In this document: positions 21,663-31,809 of the stretch, piece by piece
Position numbering within the stretch: the stretch's first letter is position 1
How the letters are laid out: each line of letters begins with the position of its first letter
Assembly: GCF_003144115.1 (NCBI RefSeq)
Contig: NW_020312002.1
Location: 476,859-540,858 of the forward strand
Direction: 5' to 3'
Source: Tilletiopsis washingtonensis
Taxonomy: Eukaryota; Basidiomycota; Exobasidiomycetes; Entylomatales
Length of the DNA: 64,000 nt
The notes under the pieces: model-generated
What the model saw: only the letters and a program-made list of their open reading frames with translations
Told to the model about the DNA's origin: nothing
The model's database searches: none
Position numbers and translations under genes: made by a program

Positions 21663-23195
21663 CTACTCCTCGAACGTCTTGAGGCCGGCCTTGCGGAAGC
21701 GGCCGAACCAGCGGTCGTAGAGCTGGCGCTGCGTCTTCTCCTCGCCCGCGGGCGCCTTCTCGTTGACGGCGGCGAGCAGCTCGGCAAAGTTGGGCTTGTA
21801 CTCCTTGAGCGCCTTCTGCACCTCGGCCGCCAGCACGCGGTCCTCGGCCATGCTCCAGTGCGCCTTGGCTTTGCCGCCCTTCTCCTTGGCCGGCGCCGAG
21901 CCTGAGCCGGAGCCTTCGCCATCAGGGCTCGCATCGGCGGCAGCGGACGTCGACTTGGCAGCGGCCTGCGCGGCACCCTGCACCTTGCCCTTCTTCTTCG
22001 GCGACGGCGGCTGCGGCGCCTCGTCTGCGCGCTCGTCGTCGTCGACCTCCAGCGTGTCCTCGAGGGAGAGACGCTTCTTGCCGCCGGCTGCCGTCTTCGC
22101 CTTCTTGGCCGGCGGCGGCGGAGCCGCGTCCTCCTCTTCGCCCTCCTCGCCCTCCTCTTCCTCCTCCACGGCGGCGTCCTTGCGCGGATAAGGAGTGGGT
22201 CCGCGAGCGGCCTTGGCCGGCGGCGACGAGATCTCGCGCGTCTTGCGGTCGCTCGTGCTCTTGCCGTGCTTGGCGCTAGGAGGTGCCGCCGGCGACTCGC
22301 CGCGCTCCTGCGCCTGCTCCTCGACGTCGCTCGCCTCAGGCTCAGGCGCCGCGCGCTTCTTGCCGCCGGCAGTCGACGCGCCGCTGGCCGGACGCTTGCT
22401 CTTCGCAGCTGCCTTGCCCGACTTGGCCGGCGGCGGGGGAGCCGGTGCTTCCTCCTCGTCATCTTCCACCACTGCGGCAGCGTCGTCGGCCTGCTCGGCA
22501 CCATCGTGCTCGTCGTCGGACACCGGCGCCGCGCGCGAGGAAGCCTTGCCATTGCTCTTGCCGGCTGCGGGCTTGGCCGCCTTCTTGGACGCACTCGCAG
22601 GCGGCGTCGCAGCCTTGGCCGACGCCGGCTTGGCCTTGGGCGCTTGCTTCTTCTTCTGCGCGGCCGAAGTGGGCTTCTCGACGGCAACCGGCTCGTCATC
22701 GTCCTCGTCCTCAGCTACGACCGAGGCAGACTTGGACTTGGGCTTCGAAGCAGGCTTGCCGCTCTTGGCGGGTGCGGCGGCCTTCTTCGGAGGCGGCGCC
22801 GGCGCCTCGTCGGCGCTGCCGTTGTCGTCGGCCTGCGCGTCGTCGCTATCCTCCTCCGGCTCCGGCTCGACGGGCGACGGCTTCTTTGCGGCACGGCCGT
22901 TCGCTGCCTTGTCCTTGGATGTCTTCGCTGCTGCCGCCGCCTTGGCTTGCTGCACGTGCTTGACGACCGCGCTCGGCTCCTCTGCTTGAGCATCAGCTTC
23001 ATCGCCGCTTGCTGCCGCCTCCTTCTCCTCCGCCTCCAGCTCGGAGCCGTCGTCGTCAGAGTCGCCGGCGTCCTCGTCGTCGCTGAGGTCGCTCAGCAGG
23101 CCGGTGTTCTTGTGCTTCTTGAGTGCCGCCTCGGACGCCTGCGACTCGAGCGCCGCCTGCGAGAGGGCGCGCTTGCGCGTGGGACGGCCGACCAT
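21663..23195 (-). CDS. Acidic, Lys/Ala-rich nuclear protein with C-terminal SANT-like domain
   Basis: Single exon, 510 residues. The start at 23195 has context accATGg when read on its strand. The N-terminus (MVGRPTRKRALSQAALESQ) is basic, then ~380 residues alternate acidic runs (DDEDAGDSDDDG, EEEEEGEEGEEED) with Lys/Ala/Pro segments (KKAAKPAAGKSNGKA), typical of disordered chromatin or nucleolar proteins. The last ~70 residues look folded: HWSMAEDRVLAAEVQKAL and RQLYDRWFGRFRKAGLKTFEE resemble a Myb/SANT-type helix bundle with spaced Trp residues. Family not recognised; DNA or histone binding is inferred. Many repeats of PPPKKAAAP-type words could reflect slippage-driven expansion. Confidence 0.75.
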   Translation of the reverse strand: MVGRPTRKRALSQAALESQASEAALKKHKNTGLLSDLSDDEDAGDSDDDGSELEAEEKEAAASGDEADAQAEEPSAVVKHVQQAKAAAAAKTSKDKAANGRAAKKPSPVEPEPEEDSDDAQADDNGSADEAPAPPPKKAAAPAKSGKPASKPKSKSASVVAEDEDDDEPVAVEKPTSAAQKKKQAPKAKPASAKAATPPASASKKAAKPAAGKSNGKASSRAAPVSDDEHDGAEQADDAAAVVEDDEEEAPAPPPPAKSGKAAAKSKRPASGASTAGGKKRAAPEPEASDVEEQAQERGESPAAPPSAKHGKSTSDRKTREISSPPAKAARGPTPYPRKDAAVEEEEEGEEGEEEDAAPPPPAKKAKTAAGGKKRLSLEDTLEVDDDERADEAPQPPSPKKKGKVQGAAQAAAKSTSAAADASPDGEGSGSGSAPAKEKGGKAKAHWSMAEDRVLAAEVQKALKEYKPNFAELLAAVNEKAPAGEEKTQRQLYDRWFGRFRKAGLKTFEE

Positions 23196-23261
23196 GGCGT
23201 GGCGAGAGAGAGATTGGCGGTGGTCGTGAGGTGACAAGGCACGGAGGGCAGATAGGCTCAG

Positions 23262-23270
23262 CCTTTTATG
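23262..23270 (-). promoter_or_regulatory. TATA-like box of the SANT-like gene
   Basis: The minus strand reads CATAAAAGG about 70 bp before the start codon at 23195, a good match to a TATA element and a normal distance for fungi. Confidence 0.45.
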
Positions 23271-23734
23271 CCTTCGTGCCGGAGCAGCGTTGTCGACGGA
23301 GCAGGCTGCAATGCAATCAGGCCTCCGTGCTTGCCCCACATCCTTGTAGACTAGCGTGCCGGGGAGATGAACAATCTGCGTGTTCTCTCCCAACGGACCG
23401 CCGTTCCCGAGCGAGCAAGCTTGTGATAGGGGCGCGAGTTGGCAAGGACACAAAGGCGGCCCGCCAATTTGCAGGCTGATGAGCTTGGAGCGTCGAGGCG
23501 CTGCCAGTGAGGAGAACACGAGCGCGTTGCACGTTGAGGCTGCCCTTCGAGCACTGCCAATTGGCACCAACGTCTCGATGCCCCACACTTTGCCAACTTA
23601 TTGTAGCCTGCCGAGCAGACATCTCGATCGAGCAACGTCTTTGGCAGATTGTGAGCGCGATAAGCGTCCCTCCAAGACCTCTTGCTGCGCTCGCACGGGC
23701 ACGGCAGAGCGACCCCACTGCCGCTGATGAGCTC

Positions 23735-23757
23735 GCGGCGGCGGCGGCGGCGGCGGA
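23735..23757. repeat. GCG trinucleotide microsatellite
   Basis: About seven perfect units of GCG in non-coding sequence between divergent genes. It is likely polymorphic by slippage. Confidence 0.85.
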
Positions 23758-24554
23758 GCGGATTTCGATCTAGCGAGCGGGCGCTCCCACGCCTGCTGAG
23801 CGCGTGGGAAAGAGCACGTGCGGCGGCCACTCTTCTCGGACATTCGGAGCGCCCGTGTGTCCGACCAAGGGGTCACACGCGGTCAGCGCAGCCAGGCGAG
23901 GACGACGACGAGGGCGCCGTGAGAGCTGTGAGGCGCTGCAGACGTGAGAGGAGGCAGATGCAGCGAGAGGAGGCCGGCGGCATGGCAGCAGCACGCGACG
24001 CGCGGCGCGCCTGCACCCCTTGCCGCGCGGCCGGGCGCGCTTGGGCCTCCTCCCATTCCGCCCAGCGCGACGTCCAATCCGCAGCGCCGAGCAGGAGCGT
24101 GGCTGCTGGCTGCGGCGTGGCACGGGTGGCGATGAGATCACTGCGAGGCTCGAGCTCGCTGATGTCCTCAGCCCTCCTCTCGCCGAGCGACAAACGCCGG
24201 CGCGGCGAGACATCCATGTCTGGCTGCCTGTCAGGCGTGTCGAGGCGCGAAGTCGGGGCGGCGGAGCGGCATGCGCTGGAGTTGGTCGGGGTCGCGCCGG
24301 CGCAGCGCAGCACATGGGCACGAGAGCAGTCTCGTCGCTGGCGGGCTGATTTTGGCCCTGCGCGCGCTGGCGCAGCTGATGCTGCTGCCGCTGCGTGCGC
24401 GCCTGCTGCGCCCGCCTCGCGCGCCCGGGCGCCGGCTCCGCATGGCGCGCTCGCCGTGCGCCTTTGTGCGCTTGTGCGCCTTGCAGCAGCTCGACCTCGC
24501 GGCTGGTGCTGTCGCTGGCGCTGACAGACAGAGACGTGCCTTCCACACCTGCTC

Positions 24555-24573
24555 TTCGTCGTCGTCGTCGTCG
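24555..24573. repeat. TCG trinucleotide microsatellite
   Basis: About six perfect TCG units, roughly 175-190 bp before the CLA4 start codon, probably in its 5' leader or promoter. Confidence 0.8.
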
Positions 24574-24747
24574 AGCCACCACAGCACCTCGCACCCACCA
24601 CCACCGCCACCCGACCTCGCCGCACGCACCGCTCGCCGGTCTGCCCAGCGCACCTCTGCCGCCCACCTCTCCGCGGCCGCGTGACGCGCCTGCGCCTCGC
24701 GCCGCCTCAGCCCTCCCTCCTCGCCCCTCGCGCCTGCTCCGCCGAGC

Positions 24748-27660
24748 ATGTCCGGCTTCGGCGCCAGCAACGGCGGCGGCAGCAGCAACGGCGGCAGCGG
24801 CGGCGGCGGCTTCGCCTCGCTGACGCCCACGCGCCGCGCACCGCCCGTGCCCGCGTCGCAGCACAGCGACCCCTTCCTGCCGCCGCTCGCGTCCAACTAC
24901 GGCAGCAGCGCCTCGTCGACGTCGCCCGCGTCCGCCGGCGCATCGGGCATGCCCATGGGCGCCGGCGGCGGCGCAGGCGGCGGCTCGTACACGGGCTCGC
25001 TGCGCCCTGCTGGGCCGCAGCAGTCCGGCGGCAGCTCCTTTGCGCAGGGCACCGGCTGGAGCGGCACGCCGCCCGCCGCGGCACCCGGCGGCGGCGGCGG
25101 CATTGTGCGCAAGGGCTACGTCGGCGTCAAGGAGGACGGCATCCGCAGCTGGATCTGGAGCAAGCGCTGGCTGGCGCTGCGCGAGCAGACGCTCACCTTC
25201 CACAAGAACGAGGTGAGTTGCAGCAGGCATGCGCAGAGGGGGCCTGTGCTGAGCGGCTGGCTGGCGCACAGACGACGTACCAGGCCGTGGCGCTCGTCTT
25301 CCTCAAGGAAATCACAAACGTCACGCGCACCGACCTGAAGCCGTACTGCATCGAGATCGAGACGAAGGACAAGACGTACTACCTGCAGCTCAAGAGCGAC
25401 GAGGAGCTCTACGGCTGGATGGACGACGTGTACTCGCGCTCGCCGCTCATGGGCGTGTCGTCGCCGACGAACTTTGTGCACCAGGTGCACGTCGGCTTCG
25501 ACCCAGTGTCGGGCGCGTTCACGGGCCTGCCTGAGCAGTGGACGCGCCTGCTGACGACGAGCGCCATCACCAAGGAGGACTACGCCAAGAACCCGCAGGC
25601 CGTGCTGGACGTGCTCGAGTTCTACACCGACATTCAGAAGCGCGAGCGCGACGACTTTGGCCTTGCATCGCCTGCCGCAGGGCTGCGGCCGAGCGGAGCG
25701 CCGGCGCGCGACTCGCCAGCGCAGGCCACGCCTGGTCGCTTCGCGGGCACAGGCTTCGCGGGCAGCCAGGCCGCGGCGTCGTCCGGCAGCGGCGGCGACG
25801 GGCGCAGCACGAGCAGCAAGCCGCCGCTCACGCAGCAGCACTCGGGCTTCAGCTCCTCGTCTGCGCACTCCAACGGCTCGTACCACGGCTCCACAGCACA
25901 GGCCTACCGGCCGTCGCACGAGGGCGCGAGCAGCGGCAGCAGCTCCGCGCGCCCGTCCGTCGAGCGCGACGAGCGCCTTGCTGCGCCGTCGGGCGGCGCG
26001 CGCGCACCCAGCCCGGGGCCGGGCGCACGGCCAACAAACGCACCGACACCCACGCCGCGCGAGCGAGGCCCGTCGCCCGCTCAGGCGCAGAGCGATCTGG
26101 TGCCGAGCCGCAAGGCGCCCGCTGCGCCCGGCCCGCCGCGTCAGGCGCCGGCGCCGCCAAAGTCGGCTGCTGCCACTGCCAGCGCTGCGGCTGCCGCCCA
26201 GCAGCAGGCGCGCGAGCAGCAGGCGCAGCAGCAGCAGAGTGCCGCTGCGGCCGAGCGGGAGCGTGCGCGGGAGAGGGAGCGCGAGGAGCAGGCCCAGCGT
26301 GGCGTGGCGGCGCTCAACGTCAAGACAAAGGAGCTGAAGCTGGACCCGTCGGCGGCGAACAAGGCCAGCAGTCCGGCGTCTTCCTCGAGCAGCGCCAAGG
26401 GCCCGCCGCCGGCCGCGAGCAGCGGCACGGCGACGGGCGTCAAGCCGCTGCAGACGGCCAAGAAGCCCGACACGCCCGGCTCGGGCAAGAAGGAGAACGA
26501 GCGGCGCATCTCGACGATGAGCGAGGCACAGATCATGGAGAAGCTGCGGCAGGTGGTGAACCCGGACGATCCGAATGCGCTGTACTCGAAGATCAAGAAG
26601 GTCGGCCAGGGGTGAGTGAAGTGGGGGGCGTGAGGCGCAGGCGAGCGCGGAGCTGACGGCGAGGACCGCAGCGCATCGGGCTCCGTCTACGTCGCCAAGA
26701 CGCTGGCGACGGGGCAGCGCGTCGCCATCAAGACGATGGATCTGTCGCACCAGCCGCGCAAGGAGCTCATCGTGAATGAGATCCTGGTGATGAAGGAGTC
26801 GCAGCACCCCAACATCGTCAACTTCCTCGAGAGCTATCTCGTGCGCAACAACGAGCTCTGGGTCATCATGGAGTTCATGGAGGGCGGCGCGCTGACCGAC
26901 ATCATCGACAACAACACGCTCGAGGAGGACCAGATCGCGAGCATCTGCTTCGAGGTGCGTGGCAAGATGTGTTGACGAAACGTCGTCGCGATGCGCGCGC
27001 TTGCTGACTTGTCGCTTCGCCTCGCAGACGTGCAAGGGTCTGGAGCACCTGCACGCGCAGAGCATCATCCATCGCGACATCAAGTCGGACAATGTGCTCC
27101 TCAACTCGTCGGGCCAAGTCAAGATCAGTGCGTGTGCTCTCCTCTCCAGCTCTCCCTCTCGCCGCTGACACTCCTGCCCAGCCGACTTCGGCTTCTGCGC
27201 CAAGCTGACGGACCAGAAGTCGAAGCGCGCCACCATGGTCGGCACGCCGTACTGGATGGCGCCCGAAGTCGTCAAGCAGAAGGAGTATGGCGCCAAGGTC
27301 GACATCTGGTCGCTCGGCATCATGGCCATCGAGATGATCGAAAACGAGCCGCCGTACCTCGACGAGGAGCCGCTCAAGGCCCTCTACCTCATCGCGACGA
27401 ACGGCACGCCGACGCTCAAGAAGCCCGAGAAGCTGAGCAAGGAGCTGAAGGGCTTCCTGGCCGTCTGCCTCTGCGCAGACGTGAAGAGCCGCGCAAGCGC
27501 AGACGAGCTGCTGCAGGTGAGTGTGGCCTGCCTGTGCGCGGGGCTTCGAGCGAGCGCTGACGCACATGCTCCCCGGCAGCACGAGTTCCTGCGCAAGTCC
27601 TGCCCGCTGTCGTCGCTCGCGCCGCTGCTGCGCTTCCGCAACCGCAGCGAGCGCTCGTGA
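24748..27660 (+). CDS. CLA4: p21-activated protein kinase, Cla4 type (PH-CRIB-kinase)
   Basis: Exons 24748-25212, 25272-26611, 26672-26954, 27028-27127, 27182-27516 and 27580-27660; 867 residues. Cla4 kinases are Cdc42/Rac effectors controlling polarity, septins and cytokinesis. A Gly/Ser-rich N-terminus leads to a PH domain (~120-213, [20 protein letters not shown]) that marks it as Cla4 rather than Ste20. The CRIB/PBD starts near 215 ([18 protein letters not shown]). A long Pro/Ser/Gln-rich linker holds SH3-type proline motifs. The kinase (~592-850) shows [46 protein letters not shown] and [10 protein letters not shown], so it looks active. Several splice junctions fall inside the kinase domain and restore conserved residues. 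It converges on the oxidoreductase gene with 140 bp between. Confidence 0.94.
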
Positions 27661-27800
27661 AGGACCTGACCTCCTGCCTCCCTTCGTCGCCTCCCACTCC
27701 CTCTCCTACCGCCTGTACTTCTCTCCAGCACGAAGATGATGAAACGGCACGCTCCTTTTTCACGCTTTCTCGCGCAGAGAGCATCGATGCATTGCTGCGT

Positions 27801-29093
27801 CTACACCTCCTCTGTCCACTTGACGCTGCGTCCTTCCTCTGCGCTCTTGCGGCACAGCAGCAGTGCGCGCGTGTTGTCCTTCATCTGCTGCAGCGTGACG
27901 AAGCTGTCCGGCTTCTCCTCGCCTCTAATCGCGGCAGCGACGGCCTCATAGAAGCGCACGTATGCGCCGGGCAGTGTCGGGATGTCTGCGCTCGCCAGGA
28001 GAGGCTGGTTCGGCGCCTCGCCCTCCTTTGCGGGCTTGGGCGGCACGCTGGTGGTAAGGCGACCGAGGCGGAGCGAAGCGCGCTCTGAATCGCTGTAGGA
28101 GCCAAAGTTGGAGGAAGTGGGCGAGAGGCCGGCCTTGAGCTGGTTCTCCTGCGGGTCGAGGCCGCGCTTGAGGTAGCTGCCCTTGAGGCCCTGTGCGATG
28201 AAGCGCGGCTGCTCGGCGTCGAGGAAGGGCGACACGCAGGAAGCTCCTAGCGTGATGCGCAGACCGCCGACGGAGGTGGAGGGGTAGTGCAGGTGCAGCA
28301 GGAAGTCATCCTCGACGGACGACTCGGGCCGCCGCGTGGCCTGCACAAGGGCGCTGATCGCCTCGGGCGGGCCGAAGAGGAGCAGAGCTGCGCTCCGTGC
28401 GGGATCAGTCCTCCTGCCGGTTGCACTTCAGTGTCGTGACGCACCCTGATCGACCAGATGACTGCCCAGGTCCCACAGCACGCCGCCGCCCTCCTGCCAC
28501 GCCTTCTCCTCGCGCCAGCCGCCCTTGGGAAAGGGACGGTAGCGATCGAAGCGGCTCTCGAGGCGCGTCAGCTGGCCCAGCGGCGACTCGCCCGTCGGCG
28601 GCGCCAGGAGCGAGCGCAGCGTGAGGAAGTCGGCGTCGAGGCGACGATCTGCGGGCGCTGGTGTCAGCGGCAGCTTTGGACAGTGTGGACCACACGACAC
28701 ACTTTGGAACACGGTGCACACGACGCCGGCCTGCTCTGCCGCGGCCATGAGCTCGTCGGCCTCGCGCGTGCTCAGCACGGCCGGCTTCTCGACGACGACG
28801 TGGCACTTGTGCGTGATGGCCTGCATGGCAAAGTCAAAGTGCGTGGCGTTGGCGGTGGTGATGACGACGAGGCCGCGCTCGGGCAGGCGGTCTGCGCCGG
28901 CGAAGACTTCGGCGACGCCATCGACGATGCGGGCGTTGGGGAAGGAGGCAGAGGCGGGCGCGGAGCTCGAGGTGCTGCGCTGCTGGATGGTGTGGAGGGA
29001 GAAGGAGGAGGAGGAGGCGAGCAGCAGCGGCAGGTGGAAGGTGCGCGCCGAGGAGGAGAAGCCGAGGATGGCAACGGGAATGGGCGACGACAT
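27801..29093 (-). CDS. Gfo/Idh/MocA-family NAD(P)-dependent oxidoreductase
   Basis: Exons 29093-28703, 28648-28445 and 28387-27801 (introns 54 and 57 nt); 393 residues, normal for the family. These enzymes oxidise or reduce sugars, inositols or related substrates with a nucleotide cofactor. The N-terminal Rossmann fold starts VAILGFSSSARTFHLPLLL, with Ser replacing some usual Gly of the dinucleotide loop, as in related fungal members as I recall them. The family EKP motif is present (VVVEKPAVLS). Splice 1 rebuilds VFQNRRLDADFLTLRSLL and splice 2 rebuilds WDLGSHLVDQALLLFGPPEA, both typical of the C-terminal domain start. The substrate cannot be told. It is cytosolic, with no targeting signal, and shares a 241-bp divergent promoter with the Tma17-like gene. 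Confidence 0.9.
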
Positions 29094-29334
29094 GGCGGGC
29101 TGAGATGGATGGTGAGGGTGGTGGGAGGAGAGGAGCTGACTCGAGGAAGCAAGAGAGGAAGGAGCCAGAGTTCAGCCGCGGAAGCGAAGCAGGCCCGAGG
29201 CGCGCGCACGGCCGCCGGGCCATCAGCCGAGGCCGGAGCGCGCGGTGCGCAGCGAGCGGCTGCTCCACATGGCATGGCACGCGCCGCTGCGCCACGCTCG
29301 CTCCTCTCCCCACCCGCCCTACCATCCATCAGCC
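29094..29334. promoter_or_regulatory. Divergent promoter, oxidoreductase and Tma17-like genes
   Basis: 241 bp separate the two start codons. A CT-rich leader (gctcctctccccacccgcc) precedes the + strand start. No TATA-like word was seen. Confidence 0.45.
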
Positions 29335-29746
29335 ATGCCGCTCCTCGTCCCCACGCCCACCACCTCGCTTCTCTCCGGCGGCAGCCAGAGCGTCGGCGCC
29401 GCCACGCTGCGCACGCTGCCCGCCGAGCAGCTGCTGGCCGAGCACGCGCGCCTCGAGCACAGCGTGGCGCATCTGCAGCGCAGCAACGCCGAGCTGCACG
29501 CCAGCCTGGCCGTGCAGGGCGAGGGCACGGAAGAGTGGAGCGACGAGGATCGCAAGGAGCTGAGCGGGGCCGTGAGGGAGAATGAGGAGACTATGTGCGT
29601 TGGGCCTGAGAGGCGGCTCCGTCAGCTGTGCGGCTGCTCACACTCTACTCCACAACAGCCAAGCACAGAAGGACCTGATGCAGCGCATCCGCGACGTCAT
29701 GCACGAGAAGGGCGGCAGCCACGCCGGCATTGCGGGCTATGAATGA
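29335..29746 (+). CDS. Small coiled-coil protein, possibly Tma17-like proteasome-assembly factor
   Basis: Exons 29335-29594 and 29659-29746 (intron 64 nt) encode 115 residues. The core is helical: LPAEQLLAEHARLEHSVAHL, QRSNAELHAS, then after the splice ENEETIQAQKDLMQRIRDVM. A LE-x-S-xx-HL-x-RSN-x-EL block followed by an E/D-rich link and a V-x-EN-EE-TI block resembles the fungal Tma17/Adc17 family, small chaperones of the proteasome base, as I remember it; I could not search. No signal or membrane segment is present. A GA microsatellite begins at the stop codon. Alternative: an unrelated short coiled-coil protein. Confidence 0.65.
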
Positions 29747-29762
29747 GAGAGAGAGAGAGAGA
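29745..29762. repeat. GA dinucleotide microsatellite
   Basis: Nine GA units overlap the stop codon of the small coiled-coil gene and run into its 3' region. Slippage here would leave the coding part intact because the TGA is at the array's first edge. Confidence 0.85.
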
Positions 29763-30696
29763 TGTGTGAGAGGTGCCTCGAGTGTGATTGCGCGGCATGG
29801 AGATGGCGGACGATGCAGGTGCGAGGCTCGGCAGAGGGTGCGCTCGGGCGACATGCCGAGGTAGGCTGGGGCATCGGGAAAGGCTCCAAGCTCGCGACGT
29901 TGGGGACGGCAAGTACAGGTACTAGACGGCTGCTCGCATCACCCTGTCCGGGCCCATTCACTGCAGTCTTGGCTGCTCGTCGGCGTCGGTCGCAGAGCGC
30001 AGCAAGGAAGCGCGGGTCGACTGGGCGTTCAGCTGTGCATCCGGATGGGAACGGGGCCCCTATCCTCACGCAGCTGCAGCTCGTATATCTTCAGCACTGC
30101 CACTTGCGGCTCGTTATGTGCTGCGTCGCGCCAGGGCGCCAGCACAACCCTCCTGAGCGAGGCAAGCTCAGTGCGTGACGTTAGCGCCGCACAGAGAGGC
30201 TCGGGCTCGCAGGCCACGTCAGTTTGATTCATCATGAGGCATTTCTGAGACGCGAGACGCGCGAGAGGAGATGAGAGAGAGAGAGGCCGAAAGAGGAAGC
30301 TGAGTCACGTCGAGTTCTGGGGGTCGCGAGTAGTGTACACGGGAAGAGCGGCGGATCGGCGGGAGACGATCGGATGGACGAGGAGGTTGAAGATGTGCGT
30401 TGGAGATGTGAAGAGGGAGTGAAGTGGGGTGTGTGGAGATGGGGAGAGCCTTGCCGAAGAGGAAGACGAGGGAGAGCGTTCGAAGCCCGACTATTAGAGG
30501 CTAAGAGAGGCAGGAGAGAGAGAGACGAGTCGCAAAACGAGAGAAGCCGGCCGTTCCTGTACCGAGAGAGCATAGCGACTTGGCTCGATGACGCAGGACC
30601 GAAGCTCCATCCGCCGCCGCGATGCGCGTCTAGAAGCCGACGGTCGGAGCCGTATCTTCCGACGCCCCACCTGCGTCCTTGCAAACGCGCGCACGC
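29747..30696. other. Intergenic region between convergent genes
   Basis: About 950 bp. The part 30.2-30.6 kb is purine-rich on the + strand (GAGAGAGA, GAGGAAG) and less GC-rich; no protein-like frame, tRNA or repeat family was recognised. Confidence 0.5.
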
Positions 30697-31809
30697 TTAG
30701 TCCTCCATCAGATCGTCGACGCCCAGCTCCGCCTGTGCCAGGTTGCTGCTGTTGACGGGCGAGCCGTCCTTGCCGGGCGAGCCGTTGGAGCTGAAGCCCG
30801 TGGCCGTGGGGAAGGCGCTCACCTGCGGCTGGTTGCGCCCCATGCCGCGCGGGTCGGGCACGGCGACGGGCTGCGACGCCGACGCGGGGCCCAGCGACGA
30901 GGGCGCGCCGCCGGACGGAGGCGAGGAGACGGTCGAGGCATGCGGGATCGTCTCGGGGTTGGGAATGGCAGTGCCCACGGACTGAGGCGTCGCCTTGCCC
31001 GCCTTGCTCAGCGCATAGTCGCCCGAGTCAAAGTACTTGCGCTCCTGCGCGTTTGAGGGCAAGTCAGTCGAAGCGGCAAGAGCAGCAGCAAGTGGGGACG
31101 CACCTTGAGCTTGTTGCCGACAATGTCCTTGCGGTTCGGCAGCTTGCCGTAGAGGCGGAACAGCTTCTGCTCCTCCTCCGACAGAGACTGCAGAGGGCGA
31201 GCGTAGGGTCAGTCCCGACGCCTCTGATTCACGACATCGAGAATGCGAGTAGCGTCTGTCGGTCCGCCAGCTCGGCTGAAGCATGACTGTGTGCGTGCCT
31301 CGGCTCGAGAGGCACGGGCGTGCGCCTCTGAGCACGTCGCGCACCACCGCTCACCACCATGCGGACGGCCACGAACGGGCAACGGGCAAGCAAGCCAGCG
31401 CTGTGCCGTTCCTTCGGCCGGCAGCTCAGACGAGGGCTTAGATCGCCCGTGCTGCGGGCACTCAGGCGTGGCCTCGGCCGCCAGAAGCCAAAGGGCGGCC
31501 TGACCGGGGGCCCGACTGCGACGCTGGCGTCTCTCGCACCAGCAAGCAAGCGCACCGCCGTGCAGCGGAGCAACAGAGCGGCGCGTGCAGCTCGAGGCGT
31601 GCGCATGCGACAGGCGCCGAGCACAAAGACGTCGCTTCCTCGTGCAGCGCCCTGACCGACGTCCGTGCCAGGAGCCTGGCCCACCTTCTGAGCACCTCAC
31701 CACCACGCAGGCACCCCTTACTGTCCACCCGGGCCTCTCTCTTTCAAGCTTGCGCCAGGGCCGCAGCACTCACAGCAATGTCGACCTTGTTGCGCTGAGC
31801 GGGCAGCAT
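30697..31809 (-). CDS. Endosulfine/ARPP-19 family PP2A inhibitor (Igo1-like)
   Basis: Exons 31809-31774, 31187-31104 and 31044-30697; 155 residues. Endosulfines, once phosphorylated by Greatwall/Rim15 kinases, inhibit PP2A-B55 and promote mitotic entry or quiescence. The invariant motif is present in KYFDSGDYALSKAG with the target serine at residue 47; before it EEEQKLFRLYGKLPNRKDIV matches the family. The C-terminal ~95 residues are low-complexity Ser/Pro/Asn and end in ELGVDDLMED. Exon 1 codes just 12 residues (MLPAQRNKVDIA) and is followed by a 586-nt intron, very long for this window; the second intron is 59 nt. The start fits fungal homologues with N-KVD-I before the core. Confidence 0.9.

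Larger units (their letters stand above)
23196..24747. other. Divergent intergenic region between the SANT-like gene and CLA4
   Basis: About 1.55 kb. The half near 23.3-23.7 kb is visibly less GC-rich than the surroundings but shows no coding frame, tRNA box or repeat I can recognise. Simple repeats occur at 23735-23757 (GCG) and 24555-24573 (TCG). A CA/CCACC-rich leader precedes CLA4. Confidence 0.55.
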
